Source of the DNA: GCA-2712985 sp964515905
GTDB lineage: Bacteria; Pseudomonadota; Alphaproteobacteria; UBA7887
Direction: 5' to 3'
Assembly (NCBI GenBank): GCA_964515905.1
Contig: CAZEWK010000089.1
Coordinates: 1 to 64,000 of the forward strand
DNA length: 64,000 bases
The translations under genes and the position numbers were made by a program. Each line of letters starts with the position of its first letter. Positions within the stretch are counted from its first letter, which is position 1. Below the pieces are notes generated by a model that made no database searches, was not told the origin of the DNA, and worked only from the letters and a program-made list of their open reading frames with translations. Positions 8,458 through 17,828 of the stretch are shown here, piece after piece.

Positions 8458-9858
8458 GTGCTGCCGAAAGATCTACATTACGATAGCCTTCTGGATGTAG
8501 CACGCCGACTACATACGAAACAGATTTCGCCAGTAGAACTTACCGAATATATGCTGGAACGCATTACTTCTAAGGATAAAAAACTAAAATCCTATGCAAC
8601 CATCACTCAAGATTTAGCCAGACAGCAAGCTTACAAGGCGGAGCAAGAAATAGAGCGGGGCCGCATAAGAGGACCACTTCATGGCATCCCAGTCGCTGTT
8701 AAAGACCTTTGCTACACGAGAGGTATCCCAACAGCTGCTGGCATGGCCATTCACAAAGATTTCATACCAAACTACAACGCAACAGTGGTTACGCGAATAG
8801 CCAAGGCTGGAGCAATTCTTCTTGGGAAATTACAAATGACCGAGGGCGCCTTTGCCGAACATCACCCGGATGTCGTGCCGCCAGTTAATCCGTGGAACAG
8901 CGAGTACTGGCCAGGCGTTTCTTCATCTGGATCTGGTGTCGCGACATCATCTGGTCTCTGTTTCGCATCTCTTGGTTCCGACACAGGTGGCTCCATCCGA
9001 TTTCCTTCAGCTGCAAATGGCTTGACAGGCTTGAAACCCACTTGGGGTCGGGTATCGCGCTATGGCATTTTCGATTTAGCACCAACGCTAGACCACATTG
9101 GACCCATTTGCCGGAATGCCGCCGACACGGGAACTATCTTACAAGTGATAGCTGGAATTGATCCGAAAGATCCTACAACCTCCCCTGTTGCGGTGCCAAA
9201 CTATCTCGCGGGTCTTGAAAGAGGAATTAAAGGAATCCGATTTGGATTCGATCCGCTATACAACCAATGCGGAGTGGATCGAGAAATAGTCCAGACCATA
9301 GAGAAAACATTGGAAACGCTTAAATCAATAGGTGCTGACCTTCGTGAAGTGGTCTTTCCGAACACAGACGGTGTCGTAGAGAATTGGCCTGCCCATTGCG
9401 GGATAGAAACAGCCTTTGTCCATAAAAACACTTACCCTAAACAAAAAAAACAGTACGGATTAGCACTTGCACGTTTAATAGAACTTGGTCTGTCCTTGTC
9501 AGCGACTGACTACCAAAAGATTTTGCTTGCTCGACATAATTTTTGTGGCTCAGTTAAGGTTCTATTCAACGATATTGATATCCTAATCGTTCCTGCGCAA
9601 CCAACGGCAACTCCGACGTGGAAGCAACGTAAAGCTGACAGGAAAAATACGAAGGCCGCATCCAAAATAACACGTTTTACAGTGCCATTTGATTATACGG
9701 GTAATCCTGCTCTATGTATGCAGTCAGGATTTACTAGGACCGGCATGCCCGTGGGAATCCAATTTATTGGACGCCATTTTGAAGAGGATAAACTTATCAG
9801 GGCCGGGCACGCATATCAGCAAGCAACTAATTGGCACAACGAACATCCTGTACTTTAA
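8458..9858 (+). CDS. Amidase signature family protein
   Basis: A 466-residue amidase of the family that includes GatA. The Ser-cisSer-Lys triad is supported by VAVKDL (Lys), the glycine/serine loop SSSGSG and GSDTGGS. No gatB or gatC is nearby, so this is a stand-alone amide hydrolase and not the tRNA amidotransferase. The frame opens at a TTG at 8446, but the GTG at 8458 is preferred because GGAGG sits five bases before it. It is separated from the enolase gene by 256 bases and may be a separate unit. Substrate unknown. Confidence 0.88.
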   Translation: MLPKDLHYDSLLDVARRLHTKQISPVELTEYMLERITSKDKKLKSYATITQDLARQQAYKAEQEIERGRIRGPLHGIPVAVKDLCYTRGIPTAAGMAIHKDFIPNYNATVVTRIAKAGAILLGKLQMTEGAFAEHHPDVVPPVNPWNSEYWPGVSSSGSGVATSSGLCFASLGSDTGGSIRFPSAANGLTGLKPTWGRVSRYGIFDLAPTLDHIGPICRNAADTGTILQVIAGIDPKDPTTSPVAVPNYLAGLERGIKGIRFGFDPLYNQCGVDREIVQTIEKTLETLKSIGADLREVVFPNTDGVVENWPAHCGIETAFVHKNTYPKQKKQYGLALARLIELGLSLSATDYQKILLARHNFCGSVKVLFNDIDILIVPAQPTATPTWKQRKADRKNTKAASKITRFTVPFDYTGNPALCMQSGFTRTGMPVGIQFIGRHFEEDKLIRAGHAYQQATNWHNEHPVL

Positions 9859-10065
9859 AATACTGGTCTATAGCTTGTTACTGCTAGAAAGAACAATTTG
9901 TAAACTTACAAGTGTTGCTAGAGGTTTCTGTTGTATACGCTGGAAACCGTCTGCACAGAGCGCTGCGACCTATAAATCTTACGAAAGTGATTTTCCAAAT
10001 TGATTAAAGTCTGTCCGGGTTTCTTCAAATTCTTTTGTTTAGGATAATATCACGTGACTAGAATC

Positions 10066-10977
10066 CTACTGCTCTACCCATTTTTCGATAAGATGGCGTG
10101 CAATTGCAAGCCTTCCTGGAACGGTCAAATCTTCAGCTCTACCAGCTAATGCCGCTCTCAGGTGTTCCTTGCTAAACCAACGTGCATCTGCCAATTCATC
10201 TTCGTCCAATATAATAGTTTCTGTAAGTGCCGTGCCATAGCAACCTATCATTAGAGAATAGGGAAAGGGCCAAGGCTGGGAAGCCACATAAGTAACCTCT
10301 CCCACCTCTATCCCGGATTCTTCCTTTATCTCGCGCCGAGCCGCTTCCTCAATCGACTCCCCTTGTTCAACAAACCCTGCCAAAGCCGAGTAAAGAGTAC
10401 TGCCAAATTTACCTGAGCGCCCAAGAAGACATCGTTCTCCACTTGTGACTAAAACAATTGCCACCGGATCAATTCTAGGGAAATGATCCGTTTGACACCG
10501 GGGACAGTGCCGTGAGGTCCCCCCGTTTCGGTGCACAGAAGGGTTACCACAACCCGGGCAAAAACGGTGTCGGCGATGCCATTCAAGAACAGAGCGAGCT
10601 TGAGCCGCCATTGCTGCCTCAACAGGCGATAGAAGAGAGGCTAACTTTCGCAGCCCAAAGAATTCCCCCACTCCCGTTAACCCAAAAGCCTCTGCGGGAG
10701 CCCCTAGGTTCCCCACATCAAAAGCAAAATGCGCACGATCTTCAAAATTCCCAAGAAATATTGGGTCTGCTGGCACCTCGGTTGCTTGCAACCAGCTCCT
10801 CTGACCCCACACCAAACTACTCTGTTCACCAATAGTGATAGGAAACTCGAAATTACAAACCGGCAAAAAATAACTATCGTCTGCCTCTAACGCATTTTGA
10901 ATCCATCCCGCGTCGCGCCGTTCATTGCTGGATCGGTTAATTGGATTTCCCGCAAAGAACATAGCCTGTTCAACCAT
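10066..10977 (-). CDS. nudC: NAD(+)/NADH diphosphatase (Nudix)
   Basis: Hydrolyses NADH/NAD to NMN and AMP; family members also remove NAD caps from RNA. A four-Cys zinc ribbon (FCPGCG ... HCPRC) precedes the Nudix box, which begins GFVEQGESIEEAARREI and continues to EESG. The subfamily marker SQPWPFPYS follows it. Two upstream in-frame starts exist (TTG 10992, ATG 10986); the ATG at 10977 is preferred because GAGG lies nine bases before it. It is convergent with the amidase gene. Confidence 0.94.
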   Translation of the reverse strand: MVEQAMFFAGNPINRSSNERRDAGWIQNALEADDSYFLPVCNFEFPITIGEQSSLVWGQRSWLQATEVPADPIFLGNFEDRAHFAFDVGNLGAPAEAFGLTGVGEFFGLRKLASLLSPVEAAMAAQARSVLEWHRRHRFCPGCGNPSVHRNGGTSRHCPRCQTDHFPRIDPVAIVLVTSGERCLLGRSGKFGSTLYSALAGFVEQGESIEEAARREIKEESGIEVGEVTYVASQPWPFPYSLMIGCYGTALTETIILDEDELADARWFSKEHLRAALAGRAEDLTVPGRLAIARHLIEKWVEQ

Positions 10978-11123
10978 GGAAAACATCCTCAAATAGATAG
11001 TTCAGTCTCTTCTGTGAACACAACTTTTACTCCGAAAACCACTGTTATCAAAACGGTATCTCTTGATAAACACAAAGTAATTTTCCTTGAAAGGAACAAA
11101 ATGGAACGACAAAAATAATACCA

Positions 11124-11513
11124 TTATTCTTTGCCGGAAAATTTCCAATAGGTATCCTTGAGCGTAATCATTCCATCGTTTCGCAAAGACCAGAGATCGC
11201 ATCCGAACCAGTTCAACCTATTACCGTTTGCTTCACTTCCAGAAACCGTCCATTCTGAACAACCCCGATTACCCCCCACCCAATGGCTGTGTATCTTCCA
11301 TGACATATCAGGTATAGAGGCAAATCTCTGGTATAGCATTTTGCGAATTTCTTTTTTCCCATTGAAACGAAGGCCTTCCGGAGCATCACCGCGAGAAGTT
11401 CGCCAAGTCGCATCCTCCGTAAATTTGGCCAATATCGATTCTGAATCATGGCGATTAAACGCCTCACAGACTTCGGTAATAATAAGTAGGTTTCTTTTTT
11501 CATTTTCTGTCAT
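11124..11513 (-). CDS. NTF2-like / SnoaL-like domain protein
   Basis: A 129-residue single-domain protein with the helix-then-sheet layout of the NTF2-like superfamily: an opening helix (VCEAFNRHDSESILAKF), then TEDATWR, a central GKKEIRKML helix and a C-terminal sheet (DLWSLRNDGMI). Such proteins are small polyketide-cyclase-like, dehydratase or ligand-binding proteins. The function here is not predictable, and the neighbours give no pathway. Confidence 0.72.
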   Translation of the reverse strand: MTENEKRNLLIITEVCEAFNRHDSESILAKFTEDATWRTSRGDAPEGLRFNGKKEIRKMLYQRFASIPDMSWKIHSHWVGGNRGCSEWTVSGSEANGNRLNWFGCDLWSLRNDGMITLKDTYWKFSGKE

Positions 11514-11642
11514 AAATGGATCCGTTTGCGCTTATGTCCAAAGAACAACGTTACACTGATTAAAAGAAATAACCTCTGGCACCTCTAATCATTGTTCCGT
11601 TCCGTGCGGATAGAGCTTGTACGGCTCTTCCGATCAACTTAT

Positions 11643-12830
11643 CTAGGGTGTACGACCACGCATTGATCCCGGGTTAGCAGGCAACTTGAGTAAAGTCCCG
11701 GTATTGGTCACGGAGGTACCATCTACCTTAAGCACCGAAATATCACCATCTACAAAATTACCGACATAAAGATAGCTCCCATCGGGCGTGAACACCGCAC
11801 CTTCGGGCAACCCTCGGACCTCTACTTCTGCAATCCGGCGCACGACATCGCCATTGATTTCGAGAACAACGACGCTGCCATTGCGGTTGTACACCCAGCT
11901 ATCGACGGGAAATCCGGCGCTCCCTTTCAGCAATATTGCAACCGCAATTCTGCCAGTCGGGCTAATCGCCAAGCCTTCAGGCGCATCACCCACCACAACC
12001 CTGTCGATGACCCTTGGCGGTTCCACTGACAAGTCAATCACACTCACGGTATCCACATGTCCATCTGAACGCCCTCCATTGCCATTATCTGCAGTCAGAG
12101 CCAATCTCCCATCAGGTGTGATCTGAACGTTGTAGGGCCATAATCCAACAGGCATGTCCAGTGAAGGATCGTAAGACACTTTACCGTCGGTAATGTCGAG
12201 CACAGCAATTTTATGGCTCGAAAATTTTGTCGCTAACGCACGCTTGCCATCTGGTGCAATGGCAACCGAGGCCACTTGTTCCTTAATGTCGACAGACTGG
12301 ACCATAGAAACACTCTTGCCATCAATTTCTAATACACCGATTGTACCGCTGTTGCGGTGGGCAACCAGAACCAAACTCCCAGCCTGGTTGATAGCCATCC
12401 CGGACGGCTGTCGATCGACTGTTACAGTATCGATCACTATTGGTGGTTTTTGTGTCAAATCAATTACATGAATCCGATTATCTGGCTCGGGTTTCCATTC
12501 ACTATCGATCTCCACCCAGTTCATCGCATTAGCCACCAGTGCTAATCTTTCGTCCGGGGTAATCACCAAGTTGGTTGGCGGCCCAAATACCGAATTTATG
12601 AGCGGCAAATTGGCAACAATTTTCGGGTTAGCCGGGTCCGTACCAATGTCTACCACTGACACCACATCACCACCCGGTGCCTTGAATGCAACGTCGGGCC
12701 CATCAAAAGCAATTTTGCTGTCGCCGCCGACGATCATCAAATCTGCTAACACTGGGGCATAAAAAATGAATGCGAATATAGTAGCAATCGAAAATATACC
12801 CGTTGTACGTGATAGTCTTAGTTTACACAT
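11643..12830 (-). CDS. Exported beta-propeller (YVTN-type) protein
   Basis: A 395-residue protein with a signal peptide (hydrophobic residues about 12-29 ending APVLA). At least six repeats follow, of the type PDGRLALTAD / SPTGRIAVA / PDGSYLYVG with the strand pattern of the 7-bladed YVTN or lactonase-like propeller. It probably sits in the periplasm as a binding or lactonase-like protein; no catalytic residues can be pinpointed. A very good AGGGAGG ribosome site precedes the ATG. Confidence 0.8.
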   Translation of the reverse strand: MCKLRLSRTTGIFSIATIFAFIFYAPVLADLMIVGGDSKIAFDGPDVAFKAPGGDVVSVVDIGTDPANPKIVANLPLINSVFGPPTNLVITPDERLALVANAMNWVEIDSEWKPEPDNRIHVIDLTQKPPIVIDTVTVDRQPSGMAINQAGSLVLVAHRNSGTIGVLEIDGKSVSMVQSVDIKEQVASVAIAPDGKRALATKFSSHKIAVLDITDGKVSYDPSLDMPVGLWPYNVQITPDGRLALTADNGNGGRSDGHVDTVSVIDLSVEPPRVIDRVVVGDAPEGLAISPTGRIAVAILLKGSAGFPVDSWVYNRNGSVVVLEINGDVVRRIAEVEVRGLPEGAVFTPDGSYLYVGNFVDGDISVLKVDGTSVTNTGTLLKLPANPGSMRGRTP

Positions 12831-13269
12831 TTGTTTACCTCCCTAAATTCCGTTCTCAGCAGAGACAAGACCTGATCTAAGAAAAGTTGCAACAACTTGG
12901 TCTGCCGGATACCAAATGATAACAACGTATCGCCTCTCCTATATTGTCTAACATTTTCGTGTCTAGCTTAATCCAACGAGCTACACTACCACGTTTCACA
13001 CGAGGACAATTGGTTATACGGATAACATGGGTATCTAGTAGTAATGCTACAGGCAAGGTGCCGGCAACACTGCTAATTCCTGCCTCCACATCCAAAGCCT
13101 ACGTTGACCTACCGCGTTTCTCAAGATTGAATGAACCCTTGACTATGTGAAGCCGTGAACACTTGGTCACTGATATTTTTCACGTTCAAGTGATCTGAGA
13201 CAGTGAGTGAGTTGATAAAACTCAGCCGAAATGGTCTATTCGGGAGCATAGGATTGGTGGAATTGGGAA
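12831..13269. other. Intergenic region with a possible decayed frame
   Basis: 439 bases upstream of both the beta-propeller and the cupin gene, so divergent promoters are expected. On the minus strand, 13145 down to 12877 keeps a coherent frame (including LPVALLLDTHVIRI and VKRGSVARWIKLD) interrupted by one TAG near 13101. It might be the remnant of a gene I do not recognise, or chance. The opposite strand is also open here, which weakens the case. Confidence 0.3.
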
Positions 13270-13743
13270 ATGACCGACATGCCAGACTGGAAACATAATG
13301 GTGTAAAGGTAATCAGCGGCGATCACCTTGATATTAATACTCCGCAAACACCGGGGATGAATCGAGCAGCAGCGATCAACTACGCTACGGCGGGTGCCAA
13401 AAAACTGTGGGCGGGAACGGTCGCAATTCACCCAAACGCAAAAACAGGGGCCCATCATCACGGAGCCCTCGAAAGCATCATATATGTTATCAGTGGAAAG
13501 GCGAGAATGCGATGGGGTGAAGCCCTAGAGTATGTTTGTGAGGCTGGACCAGGCGATTTTATTTACGTTCCCCCTTATGTGCCGCACCAAGAAATTAATG
13601 CTAATGCTGAGGAATCTCTCGAATGTGTACTGGTTCGTAGTGACCAAGAATCGGTCGTGGTTAACCTGAACATTCCGGCGGCAGAAGAACCAGAAGGGCT
13701 TCACTGGATTGACCCAGTTCATCCTGCTCCGTCACGAAAATAA
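13270..13743 (+). CDS. Cupin domain protein
   Basis: A 157-residue single-domain cupin. The first cupin motif is visible around residues 55-75 (HHHGALESIIYVISG; metal-binding His residues and Glu). The second follows as GDFIYVPPYVPHQEIN with the late His. Such proteins bind a metal and act as small isomerases, dioxygenases or ligand sensors. The substrate is not deducible. It appears as a single-gene unit. Confidence 0.82.
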   Translation: MTDMPDWKHNGVKVISGDHLDINTPQTPGMNRAAAINYATAGAKKLWAGTVAIHPNAKTGAHHHGALESIIYVISGKARMRWGEALEYVCEAGPGDFIYVPPYVPHQEINANAEESLECVLVRSDQESVVVNLNIPAAEEPEGLHWIDPVHPAPSRK

Positions 13744-14081
13744 TTTGATAAGCACGCTACCCAAACTCTCTGCTAAACGCTCTAGAATTACCGCAGACCG
13801 ATTCTATTAGAGGATAGAGTTCCACAGATTGTTATTTCGTTTCTAGTTTCCTCGTCTATTAGAATTAGAATCGGACGCCGCAGCCTCATACTCCCTAGTT
13901 GAATAGGGTGGAAACAACCACACATCAGGCTATTTTCCGTAGTGTTTTATAGCGGTTTTAGTGATAAATTTAGCCAATCAATGCTTGTCACCACGGAAAA
14001 AGTTTAGAAAGTATCCCGCTCCTTCAGTAAATCTGTTAGAATTACCGGTAACTATACTTGCAACCAGGCTGAATTATCACC
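13744..14081. other. Intergenic region, nothing recognised
   Basis: 338 bases between the cupin gene and the SxtJ-like gene. I see no coding frame of note, no clear terminator and no RNA gene. The promoter of the carbamoyltransferase cassette must lie here. Confidence 0.4.
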
Positions 14082-14486
14082 TTGCCCGAACATGAAACGA
14101 TTCTCGAGGTAAAGAGTGGCTTAGAACAACGCTTCAGCGTTGCTTGTGCTGTTGCTTTCTTATTAATCGGTGTCTACCCCCTAGTGAACGATGGCAACGT
14201 GCGCCTTTGGTGCCTTCTTGCAGCAGCCATTTCTTGTCTGGTTGGACTTATTTCGCCGAGAGCTTTGGTTATACCCACTAAGATGTGTTTTAAAATTATT
14301 AGGGTCCTTAGCGCTGTGCTAACCCAGATTCTGTTAGTATTAGTTTACTTTAGTTCTGTTGTGCCAACAGGATTAATTGTGAGATTAATGGGAAGAGATT
14401 CATTGCGACTGACCCCAAATAAAAATGCCAAATCATATTGGATCACACGCAAACAACCACTTGGATCCATGAAGGACCAATTTTAA
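14082..14486 (+). CDS. SxtJ-like small membrane protein
   Basis: A 134-residue protein with about three hydrophobic segments (roughly residues 18-34, 40-58 and 75-98) and a basic C-terminal tail. Its size, layout and position just before a DUF5989 protein and a NodU/TobZ-type carbamoyltransferase match the SxtJ family. SxtJ is named from saxitoxin clusters but is widespread beside carbamoyltransferases, and its role is unknown. The start is a TTG at 14082. Confidence 0.72.
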   Translation: MPEHETILEVKSGLEQRFSVACAVAFLLIGVYPLVNDGNVRLWCLLAAAISCLVGLISPRALVIPTKMCFKIIRVLSAVLTQILLVLVYFSSVVPTGLIVRLMGRDSLRLTPNKNAKSYWITRKQPLGSMKDQF

Positions 14487-14522
14487 AAACAGGGAAATCC
14501 ATCATACTAAGGAGCCATATCG

Positions 14523-14753
14523 ATGACATTAGTAGCAGAGTTATGGAAATTTCTACGCATTCGACGTAAATTTTGGTTGCTCCCTGTCGCATCTGTCATG
14601 GCCATGGCCTGCGTACCTAGTGCCCTAGCGCACGGCCCACCTTCTAATCCACTCATGTACAAAATGTGGGACCATTGGTGTCCGGTAGAACATGAGACAA
14701 TATTTGTCGGTACGGGAGAAGAATGCAATTGGTGTGGTCGGCATGAGTACTAA
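14523..14753 (+). CDS. DUF5989-like protein with Cys/His-rich tail
   Basis: A 76-residue protein. The first 50 residues match the pattern of DUF5989 proteins found between sxtJ and the carbamoyltransferase gene: ELWKFLRIRRKFWLLP, a membrane segment, then a short extracytoplasmic end. Here an extra 26-residue tail carries Cys53, His57, Cys68, Cys71 and His74, a spacing that could bind a metal. From memory, usual family members stop near residue 50. Strong AAGGAG ribosome site. Function unknown. Confidence 0.7.
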   Translation: MTLVAELWKFLRIRRKFWLLPVASVMAMACVPSALAHGPPSNPLMYKMWDHWCPVEHETIFVGTGEECNWCGRHEY

Positions 14754-14812
14754 AAACGTTCCTCTATAACCCTAGAACTTGATTTTATAATATTACAGAT
14801 CTGACCTAATCA

Positions 14813-16648
14813 GTGACAGCAATACTTGGTATCTCCGCATTCTACCATGACAGCGCAGCAGCGCTGGTCATTGACGGTGAAATTATTGCTGCTGCACAAG
14901 AGGAGCGCTTTACACGAAAAAAACACGATGCTAGCTATCCTGCACAGGCTATCAATTATGTGCTCGAACAAGTTGGCCTGACACTCGACCAAGTTGATCA
15001 TATTGCTTTCTACGACAAACCGTTTCTAAAGTTTGAAAGGCTGTTGGAAACCTACATCGCTTACGCTCCAAAAGGGCTAAGACAGTTCAACCAAGCTATG
15101 CCAATTTGGATGCGTGAGAAACTTTTCTTAAAGAAAAGGCTCACAGAGGAACTATCAAAACTCTACCCTAACTTTGATGATAAAAAACTGTTGTTTGGAG
15201 AGCACCATTTTAGCCACGCTGCCAGCGCGTTTTATCCGTCTCCATTTGAGAAGGCGGTGGTCTTGACGCTTGATGGGGTTGGTGAATGGGCAACAACAAC
15301 TGTCGCAGTCGGCACAGGCAACCGCCTGGATATTGTCAAGGAAATCCATTTCCCCCACTCCATTGGTCTGCTGTATGCGGCATTCACCCACTACATTGGT
15401 TTTCGAGTAAACAGCGGCGAATACAAAGTGATGGGATTGGCACCATACGGAACCCCACACTATAGAGACCTGATATTAGAGAATCTCATTGATCTAAAAA
15501 CCGATGGTTCGTTCTGGCTGGACCAATCCTACTTCAGCTATGCGACCGGTTTCACTATGACCAACAAAAAGTTTTCTAGGTTGTTTGGACAACCTCCAAG
15601 AAAGGCCGACTCGGATCCACTGACACCATTCCATATGGATATTGCTGCATCTGTACAATCAGTGACAGAGGAGATAGTACTTCACATGACGAGAGCCTTA
15701 GCAGCAGAATACAAGATTCCAAATCTCTGCATGGCGGGTGGTGTAGCTCTAAACTGTGTGGTTAACGGGAAAATACATAGAGACCGCGCCTTCGAGAGAC
15801 TTTGGATTCAGCCGGCCGCAGGCGATGCCGGTGGCGCATTGGGAGCGGCTCTGTCTGTCTGGCACAAAGAGCTAGGTAAACCTCGAATAGTAGATAAAAA
15901 TGACTCCATGAAAGGGACGTATCTTGGTCCCGAATTCGAGCAATCTGAAATCGAATCAGCACTTAGACACAGTGGTGCGAGATTTAGGATAGTTGACGAA
16001 GAAGATATGCTTGAAGAAACCGCAGCAGCACTCTCAGAAGGCAAGGCGGTAGGTTGGTTTCAAGGACGGATGGAATTTGGACCAAGGGCGTTAGGTGGAC
16101 GATCAATCCTCGCAGATCCACGCTCGACAACAATGCAAAAAATGCTAAATCTTAAGGTTAAATATCGGGAAAGTTTTCGCCCATTCGCTCCGTCTGTTCT
16201 TAGAGAAGACGTGTCCGAATGGTTTGAGATGGATAACGATAGTCCGTACATGCTATTGGTCCATGGAATAAAAAAAGAGAAACGTCGAAAAATGAGCCGA
16301 GAGGAAGAAAAGCTGTTCGGCATAGAGAAACTAAACGTGAACCGCTCCACAATCCCTGCTGTCACACATGTTGACTATTCCGCTAGGATTCAAACAGTGC
16401 ACGAGCGGACAAATCCTAAATACCATGCCCTCATTAAAAAGTTTAAAGAAAAAACGGGATGTCCCGTAGTCGTTAACACGTCCTTCAATGTGCGTGGAGA
16501 ACCAATCGTGGATTCACCGGCAAACGCCTTTCGGTGTTTTATGGGTACTGACATTGATTTACTGGTAGTAGGAAATTGTATGTTAGAGAAACAAAATCAA
16601 AATATGACATTGGTTGAAGATTACAAAGCCAAATATCAAAGGGACTAA
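14813..16648 (+). CDS. Carbamoyltransferase (NodU/CmcH/TobZ family)
   Basis: A 611-residue enzyme predicted to transfer a carbamoyl group from carbamoyl phosphate, via carbamoyl-AMP, to a hydroxyl of a sugar or small molecule. The N-terminal Kae1-like domain begins ILGISAFYHDSAAALV and includes HHFSHAASA, with metal-binding His residues, and LTLDGVGEW. The C-terminal YrdC-like domain carries EFGPRALGGRSILADPR and RESFRPFAPSVL. The start is GTG without a clear ribosome site. It is the last gene of the SxtJ/DUF5989 cassette; the acceptor molecule is unknown and no glycan cluster is nearby. Confidence 0.92.
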   Translation: MTAILGISAFYHDSAAALVIDGEIIAAAQEERFTRKKHDASYPAQAINYVLEQVGLTLDQVDHIAFYDKPFLKFERLLETYIAYAPKGLRQFNQAMPIWMREKLFLKKRLTEELSKLYPNFDDKKLLFGEHHFSHAASAFYPSPFEKAVVLTLDGVGEWATTTVAVGTGNRLDIVKEIHFPHSIGLLYAAFTHYIGFRVNSGEYKVMGLAPYGTPHYRDLILENLIDLKTDGSFWLDQSYFSYATGFTMTNKKFSRLFGQPPRKADSDPLTPFHMDIAASVQSVTEEIVLHMTRALAAEYKIPNLCMAGGVALNCVVNGKIHRDRAFERLWIQPAAGDAGGALGAALSVWHKELGKPRIVDKNDSMKGTYLGPEFEQSEIESALRHSGARFRIVDEEDMLEETAAALSEGKAVGWFQGRMEFGPRALGGRSILADPRSTTMQKMLNLKVKYRESFRPFAPSVLREDVSEWFEMDNDSPYMLLVHGIKKEKRRKMSREEEKLFGIEKLNVNRSTIPAVTHVDYSARIQTVHERTNPKYHALIKKFKEKTGCPVVVNTSFNVRGEPIVDSPANAFRCFMGTDIDLLVVGNCMLEKQNQNMTLVEDYKAKYQRD

Positions 16649-17036
16649 CAATGTCGCCGGCTTAGACAGCAACTATTACAAAGCGGAGCAATCAAAGTAC
16701 CAACCCAAATAGATTTGATGCTCAATACATATACACTGAATAAATCCGGTTGAACGCTAGGATTTTAGGAAAGAAAAACTCCTATCATAATTGGTAGAAA
16801 CCAAATTGATGCGAAGCAGACCGTCATAGATAGCCACATTAAATTTCTTCGAGCTTTTAAAAACCTACAAAACTCCAACCCAAAGGATAATTTGCTCATA
16901 TCTTTGGTCCAACTCCCAAATAGTTTGCGTTACACGATTGCTGTTCGATTACTATCGTACCTACTTCAAACGAAATACAATTTATATTTTGCAAACATTT
17001 TCTGGTTCTGGGCCCAAGACTTAATCGTAAGTAAGT
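16649..17036. other. Intergenic region, nothing recognised
   Basis: 388 bases between the carbamoyltransferase gene and the convergent regulator-like gene. Short frames exist on both strands, but none has family-like sequence. I see no strong terminator. Confidence 0.4.
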
Positions 17037-17489
17037 TTACAGCGCCTGGCGCCCTTTTGCGATACTCACACGCATTGCAAACTCCTGTGTGTAATGAAAG
17101 AAATCGGTCTCAGTAACCAAATTCTTTGTGGCCATTATTGCGAAATCAACGGTCTCTTGTGTCGGAATATTATCTGGCGTAACTAGGCCCAATTCGCGTG
17201 CTTCCTTCAAAATTGATGAAATAGTGGATGGATTGGCGTCCGTTAATCGAGAAAGTTTAGCATTTGTTATCAACACCTTAGAATAATAGTGATCCATTAA
17301 ATGATGCAAACAACTTAGATTAGTTCGGTTGCGCTGCCAAAATTGAGGATTAACAGATGGCGACTTAGCGCGCAAATTTTTTCGATGCAGTTCTAGTTCC
17401 ACCGCTGCCTTAGTATAAGCTCGGTGAATGAGTGGTAGAAATATTTCGTCACGGAGTTCATCCCATTTGGCGACATCTGTTTGCGTCAT
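17037..17489 (-). CDS. Putative winged-helix regulatory protein
   Basis: A 150-residue protein of no family I can name. Residues about 75-105 (ITNAKLSRLTDANPSTISSI then a helix to ELGLV) read as a helix-turn-helix with the recognition helix at NPSTISSILKEA, as in MarR- or IclR-like repressors. The N-terminal 70 residues are helical and charged. A DNA-binding role is an inference. It stands alone between two long gaps. Confidence 0.6.
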   Translation of the reverse strand: MTQTDVAKWDELRDEIFLPLIHRAYTKAAVELELHRKNLRAKSPSVNPQFWQRNRTNLSCLHHLMDHYYSKVLITNAKLSRLTDANPSTISSILKEARELGLVTPDNIPTQETVDFAIMATKNLVTETDFFHYTQEFAMRVSIAKGRQAL

Positions 17490-17828
17490 TTTTATAACCT
17501 TTTCTATCCATAAATGTGGAATACTTGCTGTGCATAATGTTTGAAAAAGTATACAATTGTGGCATTAAAGAGATGAATAAAGAATATTGGAATACTCAAT
17601 ATCGATTACCAAACTGATTTTTATATTTGAACGCTCCCGGAAAAACGACCCTGAAGCAGCTCCAATTTCGTTTGAATAATGGACATAAACACTGGGCAAG
17701 AATCCTCTTGTAAAGAATATTAAGGGCTTGATTTGGGCCACCATGCTCCATAGCTTACTAGTGTTACCATATTATTTTTCATAACTTTTTATTAGACCCA
17801 AAGCCCGTGAATTAACGATTTGTAACCC
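17490..17828. other. Divergent intergenic region, nothing recognised
   Basis: 339 AT-rich bases between the regulator-like gene (minus) and the carboxyltransferase gene (plus). It should hold both promoters. The arrangement makes it a candidate target of the regulator, but I find no clear palindromic operator. Confidence 0.4.

Noticed and set aside
8458..9858. Amidase as GatA of the tRNA amidotransferase
   Set aside because: No gatB or gatC nearby and the catabolic neighbours favour a stand-alone amidase.
16892..17116. Possible 74-residue membrane protein on the plus strand
   Set aside because: Overlaps the end of the minus-strand regulator-like gene, no ribosome site, and hydrophobicity comes from AT-rich sequence.
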